This document shows positions 25,200 to 34,139 of a stretch of 64,000 bases of DNA, piece by piece. A program made the translations under genes and the position numbers. A model generated the notes under the pieces. The model was not told where the DNA came from, searched no databases, and saw only the letters and a program-made list of their open reading frames with translations. Origin of the DNA: Crassaminicella profunda (GTDB lineage: Bacteria > Bacillota > Clostridia > Peptostreptococcales > Thermotaleaceae); assembly GCF_019884785.1 (NCBI RefSeq), contig NZ_CP082326.1, positions 2,721,355 through 2,785,354 of the forward strand. The letters run 5' to 3'. The stretch's first letter is position 1; each line of letters opens with the position of its first letter.

Positions 25200-25427
25200 G
25201 TAAAATTATTTAATTTGATAATTTTTTACATCATCTATCATTTTGATACCCACATTTTCCACAATTATGTAAATTTTCAATATACAGCTCAGTTTTTCCA
25301 TTACAAATTAACTAGAGCTTTACGCAAACAAAAAAATAAAATATTATTTTATCAAAATATCCATTTATTATCACAATAACATTACAAATATGGATTACAC
25401 TTAAAAAATAAAGTTATCTATAAACAC

Positions 25428-25475
25428 AAAAAAAGCGGTTATACCCATAAATTTATTGGTATAACCGCTTTTATT
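25428..25475. terminator. Strong bidirectional terminator
   Basis: AAGCGGTTATACC (25433-25445) and GGTATAACCGCTT (25458-25470) form a 13-bp stem flanked by A and T runs. It ends the leftward crp transcript and insulates the downstream operon. Confidence 0.9.
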
Positions 25476-25564
25476 TATTCAATAAGCTCCCATTACTAAA
25501 ACAAAACATTCAAACTTCAGATAAACACACGACTCCACCTGAAGCAAAAAATTCTAATTAAAAA

Positions 25565-26254
25565 CTATATATTTACTTTTAATTCTTCTAAATCAATAAT
25601 TTCAAAGGAAGATCTATAAAAATCAATCATCCCTTCCTCCTTCATTTTGACCAATTCTCTTGACAAGGATGGTCTAGATACATTTAAAAATTCCGCTAGT
25701 TCATTTCTCTTTAATGGAATTATAAATTTATTTTTCCCAATTCGATTATATTGTTCTAATAAATAATTGCTTATTTTACTTCTAATGCTTTTCATGACTA
25801 AGTATTCAATCTTTCTATTGAGATTAAGTGCCTTTTGTGAAACAATTTTCAGCATATTTTGTATTAATAATTTATGTCCTATACACATTTTAGGACAATT
25901 CCCCAAAATCTTTTCTGTAGGTAAAAATAATACAGTACAATCTGTGATAGCAATAACTGTAGCAGGCCACTCATTCTTATCAGAAAAAGCAACAATTTCA
26001 CCAAATATATTTCCTTCATTTAGTTTTGCAATGATTACTCGGTCTCCTGCTACATTTTCTTTTGTAACAATTACTTCTCCTTCTACAATAATTCCTATCC
26101 CTGTAAATTTATTTTGAGCTATAGTAATGTATTCTTTTTTTTTGTAAGATACTTTATTAGGTCTTAAACAAGATAACATCTTACTCAATTCATTTACTTC
26201 TATATTCTCAAATAATTTCACCTTGTGTAATATATTTATCCACCTAGTATACAT
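25565..26254 (-). CDS. Crp/Fnr family transcription regulator (third of three, HcpR-like candidate)
   Basis: The 229-residue protein has an effector barrel (GIGIIVEGEVIVTKENVAGD, EGNIFGEIVAFSDKNEWPAT), a dimer helix and a winged helix with recognition helix VSRPSLSRELVKM, nearly the same as in the other two regulators. It contains cysteines but no clear FNR cluster motif. It is transcribed after an EamA transporter gene and lies directly upstream of the Hcp-linked operon, so it is a good candidate for control of hcp; Crp/Fnr proteins named HcpR do this in other anaerobes. ATG 26254 lies 6 nt after AAGGAG; earlier ATGs at 26290 and 26287 lack a better site. Confidence 0.87.
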   Translation of the reverse strand: MYTRWINILHKVKLFENIEVNELSKMLSCLRPNKVSYKKKEYITIAQNKFTGIGIIVEGEVIVTKENVAGDRVIIAKLNEGNIFGEIVAFSDKNEWPATVIAITDCTVLFLPTEKILGNCPKMCIGHKLLIQNMLKIVSQKALNLNRKIEYLVMKSIRSKISNYLLEQYNRIGKNKFIIPLKRNELAEFLNVSRPSLSRELVKMKEEGMIDFYRSSFEIIDLEELKVNI

Positions 26255-26292
26255 GCATTTCTCCTTCGTATAAATGTTATCCTTCATCAAAC

Positions 26293-27165
26293 TTAACTCG
26301 TAGCCATTTTCCTATTCTTTCTATTGATTATAATGGACCTACCTATAACTGATGAAACTACAATAATTCCTCCAATTAATGCCCATTTACTTGGTTGCTC
26401 TCCAACAAATATAAAAACCCATACTGGATTAAGGAGTGGTTCTACAACTGAAATCAATATGGCTTCAATAGCCGATACTTTAGGTATTGCCTCCGAAAAA
26501 AATATAAATGGAATCCCCAACTGAAATACTCCTAATAAAACAAGTCCCAAAACACTTTGCATACTAGGAACAGATTTTAAAATAAAAGGAATACTAGCAA
26601 TTAACGTGATACAATTTCCTAAAAAAATCATTTCACCAGCTGTTCCTTCTTCTTGTAATTTAAACATGATCATTTCTCCTGCAAGGGCAACTCCAGAGAC
26701 TAACGCTACCAAATTGCCAAACATTTCTCCGCTTCCTAAGTCTCCAATAAAAAACATCACCATCCCCATCATTACAAAAAGAATAGCCACCCAATCAACT
26801 GATTTTACTTTTTCTTTTAATATCCACCCTGATAAAATTGCCACCCATATAGGTGCCGTATACTGAAGTAATATGGCATTTGCCGCAGTGGTTGATTTGG
26901 TTGCCACTACAAAAAGAACAACCATACTAGCATACATACATGCTCCTGTTACTTTTACTTTATTCAATTTAAATAATTTCTTTTGTTTTGTATTCTTTCT
27001 CTTCCTACGAATATACAAATATATCACTAAAGCCGAAATACCACTTCTTATTCCCGCAATGGCTATAGGATTCCAGTCAACTAATTTTATCAATATTCCT
27101 CCTGTACTCCAAAGTACAGCAGATATTACTAAGAATAATAATGCTTTGAATCTTTCATTTTTCAT
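26293..27165 (-). CDS. EamA/DMT family transporter
   Basis: The 290-residue protein has ten hydrophobic segments as two EamA repeats. The first starts LLFLVISAVLWSTGGILIKL and the second contains LLGVFQLGIPFIFFSEAIPK. Members export amino acids, drugs or metabolites, and the substrate cannot be told from sequence. It is probably co-transcribed with the following crp gene, 38 nt downstream. The ATG follows AGAGGT. A weak dyad CTATC-TGGT-ATATC lies upstream at 27236-27249 and is only a poor match to the GTATC operators. Confidence 0.85.
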   Translation of the reverse strand: MKNERFKALLFLVISAVLWSTGGILIKLVDWNPIAIAGIRSGISALVIYLYIRRKRKNTKQKKLFKLNKVKVTGACMYASMVVLFVVATKSTTAANAILLQYTAPIWVAILSGWILKEKVKSVDWVAILFVMMGMVMFFIGDLGSGEMFGNLVALVSGVALAGEMIMFKLQEEGTAGEMIFLGNCITLIASIPFILKSVPSMQSVLGLVLLGVFQLGIPFIFFSEAIPKVSAIEAILISVVEPLLNPVWVFIFVGEQPSKWALIGGIIVVSSVIGRSIIINRKNRKMATS

Positions 27166-27272
27166 ATTAACCTCTTCTTAATTATGTCTTTTAGCACATA
27201 TTATCATAAGTTATACAAAAAATCTATATCCACAACTATCTGGTATATCTTTTGATCAAAAAATACATTTAA

Positions 27273-27398
27273 TTACTTTATATACCATTCAGTAGGAACA
27301 GGATCATGATCCCCAAACAGGTCAATGTTACGCTTTAAAAATAAACTTGTTAAATTTGCTATACCTACAGCATCACCACCTATTATTTCTACAAAAAA
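27273..27398 (-). pseudogene. C-terminal fragment of a lost gene, family not recognised
   Basis: The reverse strand of the 309-nt gap between EamA and the flavodoxin gene holds about 42 codons of protein-like sequence (FFVEIIGGDAVGIANL, then LKRNIDLFGDHDPVPTEWYIK and a stop). There is no start codon or ribosome site. Restoring one T in the run at 27393-27398 would extend the frame by a few residues (GIKDF), which suggests a frameshift. I could not place the family. Confidence 0.45.
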
Positions 27399-27474
27399 TC
27401 TTTAATTCCTTTATACGTCCCTTAATTTTAACAATAAGAGACATCTATAAATAAACAACTTGAATCATTCAATA

Positions 27475-28329
27475 CTATAGATATATCTTGCTCTTCAAAT
27501 TATTTATTTCTTCTTTTGTAGTTTTATGGAGTTCTAATTTTTTAGTCCATGTATTAGATAAATCATTTGTATGTAAAACTGCATCAGGACAGTTTGCAAT
27601 ACATCTAAAACATGCAATACAAGAATTAACATCAGCGATACCTTTTATCATATTCATTGCATTTGTTGGACACATTTTTTCACAAAGCCCACACATAGAA
27701 CAACTATTATTACTTCTTGTTGGAAGCTGTGTTATTAAATGAAATCTATATTTTTCTGCTTGATCTAATTGATTTGAACTAAATATTGGCTTTTTAAATT
27801 CTCTAATTTCATTCAAATCTTCCCCTGTAAATCTTTTAATTGTTCTAATTGTATATTCTTGCGCAGCATTAAAGTCTGATTGGTTAGGATGTCCTTCAGC
27901 GGCTTGCCATCCACTACGATTAAATGTATGTGCTCCTAAGAATTCTCCTGTAGAAACAAGCTTAAAATTTTGCTTCTCTAATAACTCTTTTATATAATAG
28001 TGAGCAGGATCTTTTCCAAAGCCACCAAATGTGAAAAAAACTGAACATTTCTTTCCTTCACCATCAAGTTTTTGTAGCCACTCTCTACATACCCGTGGAG
28101 CTCTCATAGAGTAAATAGGAAAACCAAATATCACAGCATCATATTGGCTAATTGATATCTCTTCTTTTCTACTAAGATAAGAAGTAATATCCAATATACT
28201 AACAGAGACATTCAACTCATGTAATTTTTGTTGAATTACGTTTGCTATTTTTTGTGTATTTCCTGTAGCAGAAAAAAACACCATCATTACTTTCATATCT
28301 TCCATTTTTATCTTTTCTATATTTTTCAT
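27475..28329 (-). CDS. Flavodoxin-ferredoxin fusion (EFR1-type)
   Basis: The 284-residue protein begins with a flavodoxin-like FMN domain (VMMVFFSATGNTQKIANVIQ, later FTFGGFGKDPAHYY) and ends with two [4Fe-4S] motifs, CSMCGLCEKMCPTNAM and CIACFRCIANCPDAVL. It probably moves electrons in the cytosol between ferredoxin-type donors and an unknown acceptor. A donor role to Hcp or another stress reductase is possible from its position but not shown. ATG 28329 lies 10 nt after GGAGGGG. Confidence 0.88.
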   Translation of the reverse strand: MKNIEKIKMEDMKVMMVFFSATGNTQKIANVIQQKLHELNVSVSILDITSYLSRKEEISISQYDAVIFGFPIYSMRAPRVCREWLQKLDGEGKKCSVFFTFGGFGKDPAHYYIKELLEKQNFKLVSTGEFLGAHTFNRSGWQAAEGHPNQSDFNAAQEYTIRTIKRFTGEDLNEIREFKKPIFSSNQLDQAEKYRFHLITQLPTRSNNSCSMCGLCEKMCPTNAMNMIKGIADVNSCIACFRCIANCPDAVLHTNDLSNTWTKKLELHKTTKEEINNLKSKIYL

Positions 28330-28660
28330 TATCAATCCCCTCCATAAATATTTTTTAATAGCCAGTTTTTAAATTTGAAACCATTCATCTTGAAGAAATA
28401 AAATTAATTATTGAAATACAAAAATATGTTGCAGATTGATATATTATATTCAAATGAAATATTAGTATGTGGCTCTATAAATGTTTCTTCAAGATTTTAC
28501 TCTGGAATATATTAATTTTAGTTTGCATCTATGCTAAATTAACTTTTTCCTATTTCTACAAAAACCACATTCCCTCTCTAAGATACAAATTTTAACAATA
28601 AAAAAAACATCCAACCTCTATTTAGTCAGATGTTTTTTATAAAACCTTTTTTTATTTCTT
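28330..28660. other. Intergenic, 331 nt
   Basis: This AT-rich stretch holds the ribosome site of the flavodoxin gene and, near 28601-28638, the terminator of the GIY-YIG gene. Short coding-like stretches around 28380-28520 (for example LEEIKLIIEIQKYVAD, then a stop) could be decayed gene pieces, but none is convincing. Confidence 0.4.
28601..28638 (-). terminator. Terminator after GIY-YIG gene
   Basis: AAACATC and GATGTTT form a stem with an internal imperfect helix and an eight-base T run on the reverse strand, 22 nt after the stop codon. Confidence 0.75.
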
Positions 28661-28918
28661 CTATTCCAATCCAAATTCCGCTACTAACGTTTCCTTTTTC
28701 ACCTTCGTCAACTTCTTCAATTGATACTCCCTTTTCATGGCTTCACTCTTACTTTGAAATTTCTCAAAGTACACTAATTTAACAGGTAATCTAGTTCTAG
28801 TATATTTACTGCCTATACCTTTATTATGTGTCTCAACTCTATTTTGAGGGCTATTTCCTTTTGTATATCCACTGTATAATGAATGGTCACTGCATCTGAC
28901 CATATAAGCAAAATGCAT
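28661..28918 (-). CDS. GIY-YIG nuclease superfamily protein (UPF0213)
   Basis: The 85-residue protein is a minimal GIY-YIG domain: FAYMVRCSDHSLYSGYTKG carries the two tyrosine motifs, followed by the RVETHNKGIGSKYTRTRLPV region and the acidic EKFQSKSEAMKREYQLKKL. It belongs to the short YhbQ/YazA group, for which DNA cleavage or DNA-damage roles have been proposed. ATG 28918 follows AGAGGTGA; the frame is open further upstream but without a better start. It lies just after the GH18 gene. Confidence 0.88.
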   Translation of the reverse strand: MHFAYMVRCSDHSLYSGYTKGNSPQNRVETHNKGIGSKYTRTRLPVKLVYFEKFQSKSEAMKREYQLKKLTKVKKETLVAEFGLE

Positions 28919-28971
28919 TGCATCACCTCTTACTAAATCAATGAATTTCAGGACTTTTACTACCAAATCTC

Positions 28972-30657
28972 CTAATCATTAAACCCTAATTCTGCATAGG
29001 TTTTTCCATTTTTTATAATTTCCTGTAGTACTGCCCAAACCTCTACATCTTCAAATCCTCTTCTCCATGAGGCAGTTCCTGCAAGATTGTATTTTTCTAT
29101 TAAGCTAATCTTTAATGCAATAGAACGAGGATCTTCAAGCCATATTTTATAGACTGCCCCATCTTCATTGTATTGGGCATAATATTGTCCTACTTCTTCA
29201 TTCCATATAATTGTAGCATTCTTTTCATCAATCATTTTTTTTGCATAAGTCATAGAAATGGCTTTTGATTCCACCTTGATGTTTCCATCTTCACCCTTAG
29301 ATTCTTTCCACCTTCTTGTATAAAAAGGTAATCCTAATAGAACCTTTTCTTCAGGAATAGATTTCAAAGTATTGACAATGCCTTTTTCAACCCATCCAAT
29401 AGATGCTACTGAACCACTAACTGGACTAGATGCCCAGTGTTCATCATAAGTCATGATTGCCATATAATCTACAATATTTCCTAGGGCCACTCTATCATAA
29501 ACCTTTGACCACCTTTTACTTGTAGATGGCACGGTTATATCCATAGAAAGAACAATATTTTGTTTTTTTGTATAATATTTTATTTCTTCAACAAACTTTA
29601 CAAGTTTTGCTTGATCTTCATAATATACATTTTCAAAGTCAATGTTGATCCCATCTAAATCATAAGCACTGGCATAAACAAGTAGTTGTCCTATAACTTT
29701 TTTTCTTAATGCTTCATTATTTAATATGGTTGAAGTCAATTTTGGATCAAAGCTGTTATTCACAAGCCCCCATACCTTATATCCTTTTTTATGAGCTTCT
29801 TTTACATAACTTTGATCTGCATTATTTATGACCTTCCCTTTATCATTTACAATACTAAACCAGGTAGGTACAATTACATCTAAAGACTGTATTTTACTTT
29901 CCTTTGATAAATCTTTAGATTTTTCATGAACGTATTCCCATACGAGATTAATTTTCTGACCCTCTTGATTAAAAGATTCCCTCTTTTTATTCAACTGCTT
30001 ATCAATATTTATTTCTTGTTCAAAAACTCTAATACTCTCTTTTTCAACGAGTCCTATTACCCCTTCATTATTTCTTATTTTATAGTATTCATCCTCTTCT
30101 CCAAATACTTTTACTTTGTCACCTATCTTTAACTTTTTATTCCCTAAAAGATTATCGGTTTTTATTTTATCTGTCTTGATTACTTCTCCTAACTGAGCTG
30201 TAGGAGAAAAGTAATCTACAAGGATTGTTTTAGTATCTTTAATATACGAAATATCTATCTCAAATATTTTACTCAACAAATCAGCTTGTACATAAATCGT
30301 ATCTGCTATTCTCTTTGTAGGCACATTAATACTTATTAAATTATCCTTTATAAAATCCGATAAATCCTCATCTTCTAATACAATATTCTTATTTTTCAAA
30401 TCAATAAGAACTCTTTTTTTATTTTCATCTAAATAAATATCTTCACAAAAATAATCCTTTACAACATCATATGGAAGATATATCCCTGTATGATCTACAT
30501 AAGGTTCTTTTATATCATTAATTTGTTGATCCTCTATAATCAAGCTAACTTTCGTATCTAAAAGAGAATTTTCTTTTTTCCATTCCAAAATACCGAGCAT
30601 AGCTCCTACGGTCATAAAAGTTATCATGAGTAGTATGATAATTTTCTTTTTTCCCAT
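28972..30657 (-). CDS. Secreted glycoside hydrolase family 18 protein with SH3-like domain
   Basis: The 561-residue protein has an N-terminal membrane anchor or signal (KIIILLMITFMTVGAMLGIL), a stalk-like domain (about 35-150), an SH3-like segment (about 160-215, KVFGEEDEYYKIRNNEGVIG) and a GH18 barrel from about 240. The catalytic motif LDGINIDFE ends in the acid glutamate; DYMAIMTYDEHW and LLGLPFYTRRW are further barrel signatures. Proteins of this layout act on peptidoglycan in the spore cortex or cell wall of Clostridia and Bacilli. GGGGGAAG precedes the ATG. Confidence 0.88.
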   Translation of the reverse strand: MGKKKIIILLMITFMTVGAMLGILEWKKENSLLDTKVSLIIEDQQINDIKEPYVDHTGIYLPYDVVKDYFCEDIYLDENKKRVLIDLKNKNIVLEDEDLSDFIKDNLISINVPTKRIADTIYVQADLLSKIFEIDISYIKDTKTILVDYFSPTAQLGEVIKTDKIKTDNLLGNKKLKIGDKVKVFGEEDEYYKIRNNEGVIGLVEKESIRVFEQEINIDKQLNKKRESFNQEGQKINLVWEYVHEKSKDLSKESKIQSLDVIVPTWFSIVNDKGKVINNADQSYVKEAHKKGYKVWGLVNNSFDPKLTSTILNNEALRKKVIGQLLVYASAYDLDGINIDFENVYYEDQAKLVKFVEEIKYYTKKQNIVLSMDITVPSTSKRWSKVYDRVALGNIVDYMAIMTYDEHWASSPVSGSVASIGWVEKGIVNTLKSIPEEKVLLGLPFYTRRWKESKGEDGNIKVESKAISMTYAKKMIDEKNATIIWNEEVGQYYAQYNEDGAVYKIWLEDPRSIALKISLIEKYNLAGTASWRRGFEDVEVWAVLQEIIKNGKTYAELGFND

Positions 30658-30676
30658 AACGTCTTCCCCCTTTCAA

Positions 30677-31198
30677 TTAATATAAAACCACTCCCATCAC
30701 TCCAGCTAAAACAATGCCTAATATAGGATGTAGCTTTAATTTTTTCAAACTAAAAAGTATGATAATAGCAATCAATACACTTTTTCCATCTATCAAAGCT
30801 GTCTTTCCAACAGATACGGCAGCACTTAATATAAGTCCTAATACAGCTGGTCTTATTCCCCTAAATACAGCCTTTGTAGCTTTATGATCTTTTATCTCCA
30901 TAAAATATTTTGCTAAAATAGTAATCAATATGAAAGATACAATAACAATTCCAAAACTTCCTGCTAACCCTCCAAATACTCCTGCAACCTTGTATCCTGC
31001 AAAGGTAGAAGAATTTATAGCGATAGGTCCTGGTGTCATTTGTGCAATAGCGATAATATCTATAAACTCATTAGAGGTAATCCAATGATATTTATTTACA
31101 ATCTCTTTTTCAATAAATGGAAGCATGGCTAATCCTCCACCAAAGCTAAAAGCCCCAATTTTCATAAATGTCATAAATATTTCAAGAATTATTTTCAT
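30677..31198 (-). CDS. chrA: Chromate transporter family protein, subunit 2
   Basis: The 173-residue membrane protein is one CHR domain with the signatures FMKIGAFSFGGGLAMLPFIE, IAIAQMTPGPIAINSSTF and GIRPAVLGLI. Half-size CHR proteins work in pairs; its partner overlaps it upstream. The family exports chromate in some bacteria, but the natural substrate in anaerobes is unclear. Its ATG lies inside the end of the partner gene, 9 nt after AAGGAG. Confidence 0.88.
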   Translation of the reverse strand: MKIILEIFMTFMKIGAFSFGGGLAMLPFIEKEIVNKYHWITSNEFIDIIAIAQMTPGPIAINSSTFAGYKVAGVFGGLAGSFGIVIVSFILITILAKYFMEIKDHKATKAVFRGIRPAVLGLILSAAVSVGKTALIDGKSVLIAIIILFSLKKLKLHPILGIVLAGVMGVVLY

Positions 31199-31733
31199 CT
31201 ACATTTTCTCCTTTAAAAAGCATGTATCCTAGTGATCCTGAAAAAACAATTACTAGTATGGGATGGATATGAAACAAAGTAATACATAATACACTTCCAA
31301 TGACCCATCCTATATTTAATATACTTTTGGGTAGTGTCTTTCCTAATTTCATCACAGCTGCTACAATTAACGCTACTACAGCTGGTCGAATTCCTCTAAA
31401 GATAGATTCAACCCACATATTGTTTTGAAATTGAGTAAAAAAAGCTGCTACAATCATGATAATCACCACAGAAGGAAGCATAGTTCCTATGCACCCAAGT
31501 AAGGCACCCTTAAGACCAAAGAGTCTATATCCAATATAGGTAGAAGTATTAATAGCCAATGCTCCTGGTATAGTCTGTGCTAAAGCAATAATATCAATGA
31601 ATTCATTTTCCTCTATCCACTTATTTTTTTCTACAATTTCCTCCTGAATCAAAGGAATCATAGCATACCCTCCACCTAAAGTGAAGGTTCCTATTTTTAC
31701 AAAAATAAAAAACATCCTCATCAATTCACTCAT
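31182..31733 (-). CDS. chrA: Chromate transporter family protein, subunit 1
   Basis: The 183-residue membrane protein is the first half-size CHR domain, with FVKIGTFTLGGGYAMIPLIQ, IALAQTIPGALAINTSTYIG and FRGIRPAVVALIV. It pairs with the next gene, overlapping by 17 nt, and arose from the same ancestral duplication. No chromate or arsenate resistance genes lie nearby. Confidence 0.88.
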   Translation of the reverse strand: MSELMRMFFIFVKIGTFTLGGGYAMIPLIQEEIVEKNKWIEENEFIDIIALAQTIPGALAINTSTYIGYRLFGLKGALLGCIGTMLPSVVIIMIVAAFFTQFQNNMWVESIFRGIRPAVVALIVAAVMKLGKTLPKSILNIGWVIGSVLCITLFHIHPILVIVFSGSLGYMLFKGENVDENNS

Positions 31734-31931
31734 TTTCTTAGTCCTCTCAACATCTTTATTCTATCACTAAAGCTTAACTTTACTAAAAAGTTTATATAAT
31801 TTATTCTTTCTTGTCAATTTATGCTAACCATTCTTCTCATAAAATATGAAGTTTTTGTTTAGTTGCCTAGATAAATGGATAAAATGTTTCTAGATAAATT
31901 TTTTAATAAGATATTGAAAGGAGTATGTTCA

Positions 31932-32096
31932 ATGAAAAAATATTTATGCACACCATGTGGTTATATTTACGACCCAGAGACAGGGGATCCTGATAGTGGA
32001 ATCAATCCGGGTACAGCTTTTGAGGATATTCCAGATGATTGGGTATGTCCAGTTTGTGGGGTAGGAAAAGATATGTTTGAGCCTGTTGAAGAATAG
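31932..32096 (+). CDS. Rubredoxin
   Basis: The 54-residue protein binds one iron through two CXXC-type knuckles, [19 protein letters not shown] and [14 protein letters not shown]. It carries single electrons in the cytosol, for example to oxygen- or peroxide-detoxifying enzymes in anaerobes. ATG 31932 follows AAGGAG by 8 nt; an in-frame extension upstream is not needed. It is a single-gene unit with its own terminator. Confidence 0.95.
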   Translation: MKKYLCTPCGYIYDPETGDPDSGINPGTAFEDIPDDWVCPVCGVGKDMFEPVEE

Positions 32097-32102
32097 GTTC
32101 AT

Positions 32103-32136
32103 AAAAAGCTTCCATAAGGATTTATGGAAGCTTTTT
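32103..32136 (+). terminator. Terminator after rubredoxin
   Basis: AAGCTTCCATAA-GGA-TTTATGGAAGCTT is a near-perfect hairpin followed by T residues. Confidence 0.88.
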
Positions 32137-32192
32137 AACATTTGTGTTAAACTTATGTGGGGATTATTAGTATACCACAGGAGGACGATTCT

Positions 32193-33095
32193 ATGAACAA
32201 ACAATATAAGGCAGATTTGGCATTAATTTTTGTTACCTTAGCATGGGGACTTTCTTTTATTCTTACAAAAAATTCATTAAATGCATTATCCACCTTTAAT
32301 TTTTTAGCTATTCGATTTTTCATTGCTTCCTTATCTGTTGCCATAATTTTTTACAAAAGAATTTTAAAAATTGATAAAACTACTTTAAAATATGGTATCA
32401 TCATTGGATTTATCATGTTTTCTGGTTATGCTTTTCAAACACTAGGACTTAACTATACTACAACAGCTAAATCTGCTTTCATAAGCGGTTTATGTGTTAT
32501 TTTAGTTCCTATATTTTCAGCACTATTTCTAAAAAAAGCACCAAAGCCAGCTGTAATCATAGGGGTAATCCTTTCTGCCATTGGCTTAGGTTTATTAACC
32601 CTTGATGATAGTCTTTCTTTAAACCTAGGAGATCTTCTAACCCTTTTGTGTGCCTTTGTCTTTGCTTTTCAAATATTATCTATATCCAAATATTCTGTAA
32701 AGGTAGATACGGTTAATCTTGCCTTTATACAAATTAGTGTTGTAGGATTCCTAAGTGCTATTGTAAGCTTTTTGTTTGAGGCACCTACAATCCCTACTAC
32801 CCAAAAGGTATGGACTGATATTTTATTTTTAAGTTTTTTTTGTACCTCTGGTGCGTTTATCGTACAAAATACTGCACAAAAGTACACATCCGCTACCCAT
32901 GCAGCTTTAATCTTTACAGGTGAACCTGTATTTGCAGCTATATTTGGCTATTTTCTATGCGGAGAAATATTAAGTATTCGTGGATTCATTGGTGGTTTTT
33001 TAATTGTTTTCTCTATGCTTTTAGCTGAGTTAGAAATCAAAATTCCTTTTTTAAGTCCTAAAAGTAAGGTTCCTATTATGGCTAATAAAAAATGA
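32193..33095 (+). CDS. EamA/DMT family transporter
   Basis: This 300-residue protein has ten hydrophobic segments in two EamA repeats (LIFVTLAWGLSFILTKNSL; ALIFTGEPVFAAIFGYFLCG). It is not closely related to the EamA protein at 26293. The substrate is unknown; amino-acid or metabolite export is usual. ATG 32193 follows AGGAGG by 6 nt, and an upstream in-frame GTG/TTG has no ribosome site. Confidence 0.87.
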   Translation: MNKQYKADLALIFVTLAWGLSFILTKNSLNALSTFNFLAIRFFIASLSVAIIFYKRILKIDKTTLKYGIIIGFIMFSGYAFQTLGLNYTTTAKSAFISGLCVILVPIFSALFLKKAPKPAVIIGVILSAIGLGLLTLDDSLSLNLGDLLTLLCAFVFAFQILSISKYSVKVDTVNLAFIQISVVGFLSAIVSFLFEAPTIPTTQKVWTDILFLSFFCTSGAFIVQNTAQKYTSATHAALIFTGEPVFAAIFGYFLCGEILSIRGFIGGFLIVFSMLLAELEIKIPFLSPKSKVPIMANKK

Positions 33096-33143
33096 TACCA
33101 CTTTATCCGTATACTTTAAATAAATTTACTAGGGGTAGCATTT

Positions 33144-33974
33144 CTATAAATGAAACCCCTTTTGAATGGCTTTAGTAGGACAAACATCTGCACATTCTCC
33201 ACATCTTATGCATTCTAAGCTATTTGGCTTTTTATAAACTTCTATATCTAATTTGCATTTGTTACTACATGCTTTACAATTTGTACATTTATTTTCATCA
33301 ACTTTTAACCTATAAAAACTTATAGGGTTAAATAAGGAATAAAAGGCTCCTAAAGGACAGACGTATCTACAAAATGGTCTGTAAATAAGGATTGAAAAAA
33401 CAATGGTAGCAATAGATAAAAACACCTTCCAGCCAAATAACCATCCTATGGTAGACCTTAACCCTTCATTCATAAGAACCAACGGTACTCCCCCTTCAAT
33501 AGTTCCAGCAGGACAAACATATTTACAAAAGTATGGATCTCCCATACCTACAACATTCGTTAAAAGTAATGGCATGATGATTACAAATCCAACTAAAAAT
33601 ATGTATTTAAAATATTTTAAAATATGATTTACTTTTGGATTTACCCTAATTTTAGGAGAAGGTATTTTATTTAATAAATCCTGCAAAAGTCCAAAAGGAC
33701 ACAACCATCCACAAATAAACCTACCAAATATAATTCCCATAAGAGATATAAAACCTAGTACATAAAATGAAAAATTATATTTTATACTTCCTAAAACTGC
33801 CTGTAATGAACCTATAGGACAAGACCCAAGAGCCCCTGGACAAGAATAACAATTTAGCCCTGGCACACATGCTTTTTTTAAATTGCCTCGATAAATTTTT
33901 CCTTGAAAAAAGCCTTTCACGTTTGCATTTGTCACTATAGTTGCTATAATCTGCGTTAATCTTCTCTTATCCAA
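33144..33974 (-). CDS. NapH/RnfB-like membrane 4Fe-4S protein
   Basis: The 276-residue protein has five or six membrane helices carrying CXXXCP motifs (CGWLCPFGLLQDLL; CRYVCPLGAFYSLF), a cysteine-rich first part (CVPGLNCYSCPGALGSCPIG) and two C-terminal [4Fe-4S] motifs (CTNCKACSNKCKLDIE; CIRCGECADVCPTKAI). Related proteins move electrons from the quinone or ferredoxin pool across the membrane; here it is probably a membrane-bound ferredoxin relay. It appears to start at TTG 33974, overlapping the CXXC micro-protein gene by 8 nt, with GGAG 10 nt upstream. Confidence 0.85.
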   Translation of the reverse strand: MDKRRLTQIIATIVTNANVKGFFQGKIYRGNLKKACVPGLNCYSCPGALGSCPIGSLQAVLGSIKYNFSFYVLGFISLMGIIFGRFICGWLCPFGLLQDLLNKIPSPKIRVNPKVNHILKYFKYIFLVGFVIIMPLLLTNVVGMGDPYFCKYVCPAGTIEGGVPLVLMNEGLRSTIGWLFGWKVFLSIATIVFSILIYRPFCRYVCPLGAFYSLFNPISFYRLKVDENKCTNCKACSNKCKLDIEVYKKPNSLECIRCGECADVCPTKAIQKGFHL

Positions 33975-34104
33975 TGCCTATACACTCCAAACATATATTA
34001 ATTGCCTTTTGTAAAACAGTTTGTACTTCATTTTTATATACACCTGCTACAATAAAGGCTATACTCCCTAAAAGAATAACATATCTTAATATTTTTTTAT
34101 TCAT
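33967..34104 (-). CDS. CD1871A-type CXXC micro-protein (45 aa)
   Basis: The reading frame MNKKILRYVILLGSIAFIVA, then GVYKNEVQTVLQKAINICLE and CIGIG, encodes one membrane helix and a C-terminal CLEC motif. This matches a short clostridial family that occurs directly upstream of NapH-like iron-sulfur genes. GGAGGT lies 1 nt before the ATG region, and the stop overlaps the next gene's start. The conserved CXXC suggests a role in redox or cluster handling for its neighbour; the function is unknown. Confidence 0.82.
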   Translation of the reverse strand: MNKKILRYVILLGSIAFIVAGVYKNEVQTVLQKAINICLECIGIG

Positions 34105-34139
34105 ACCTCCACCTCTTTGCTAAGTCTTTGAATATATTT

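Noticed and set aside
27236-27249. CTATC-TGGT-ATATC as a fifth Crp/Fnr operator before EamA-crp
   Set aside because: Only about 7 of 10 half-site bases fit, and the nearest -10 candidate is 20 nt away rather than 22-23.
28380-28520. Coding-like stretches in the gap after the flavodoxin gene
   Set aside because: They are short, broken by stops and match no family I recognise; AT-rich sequence gives such frames by chance.
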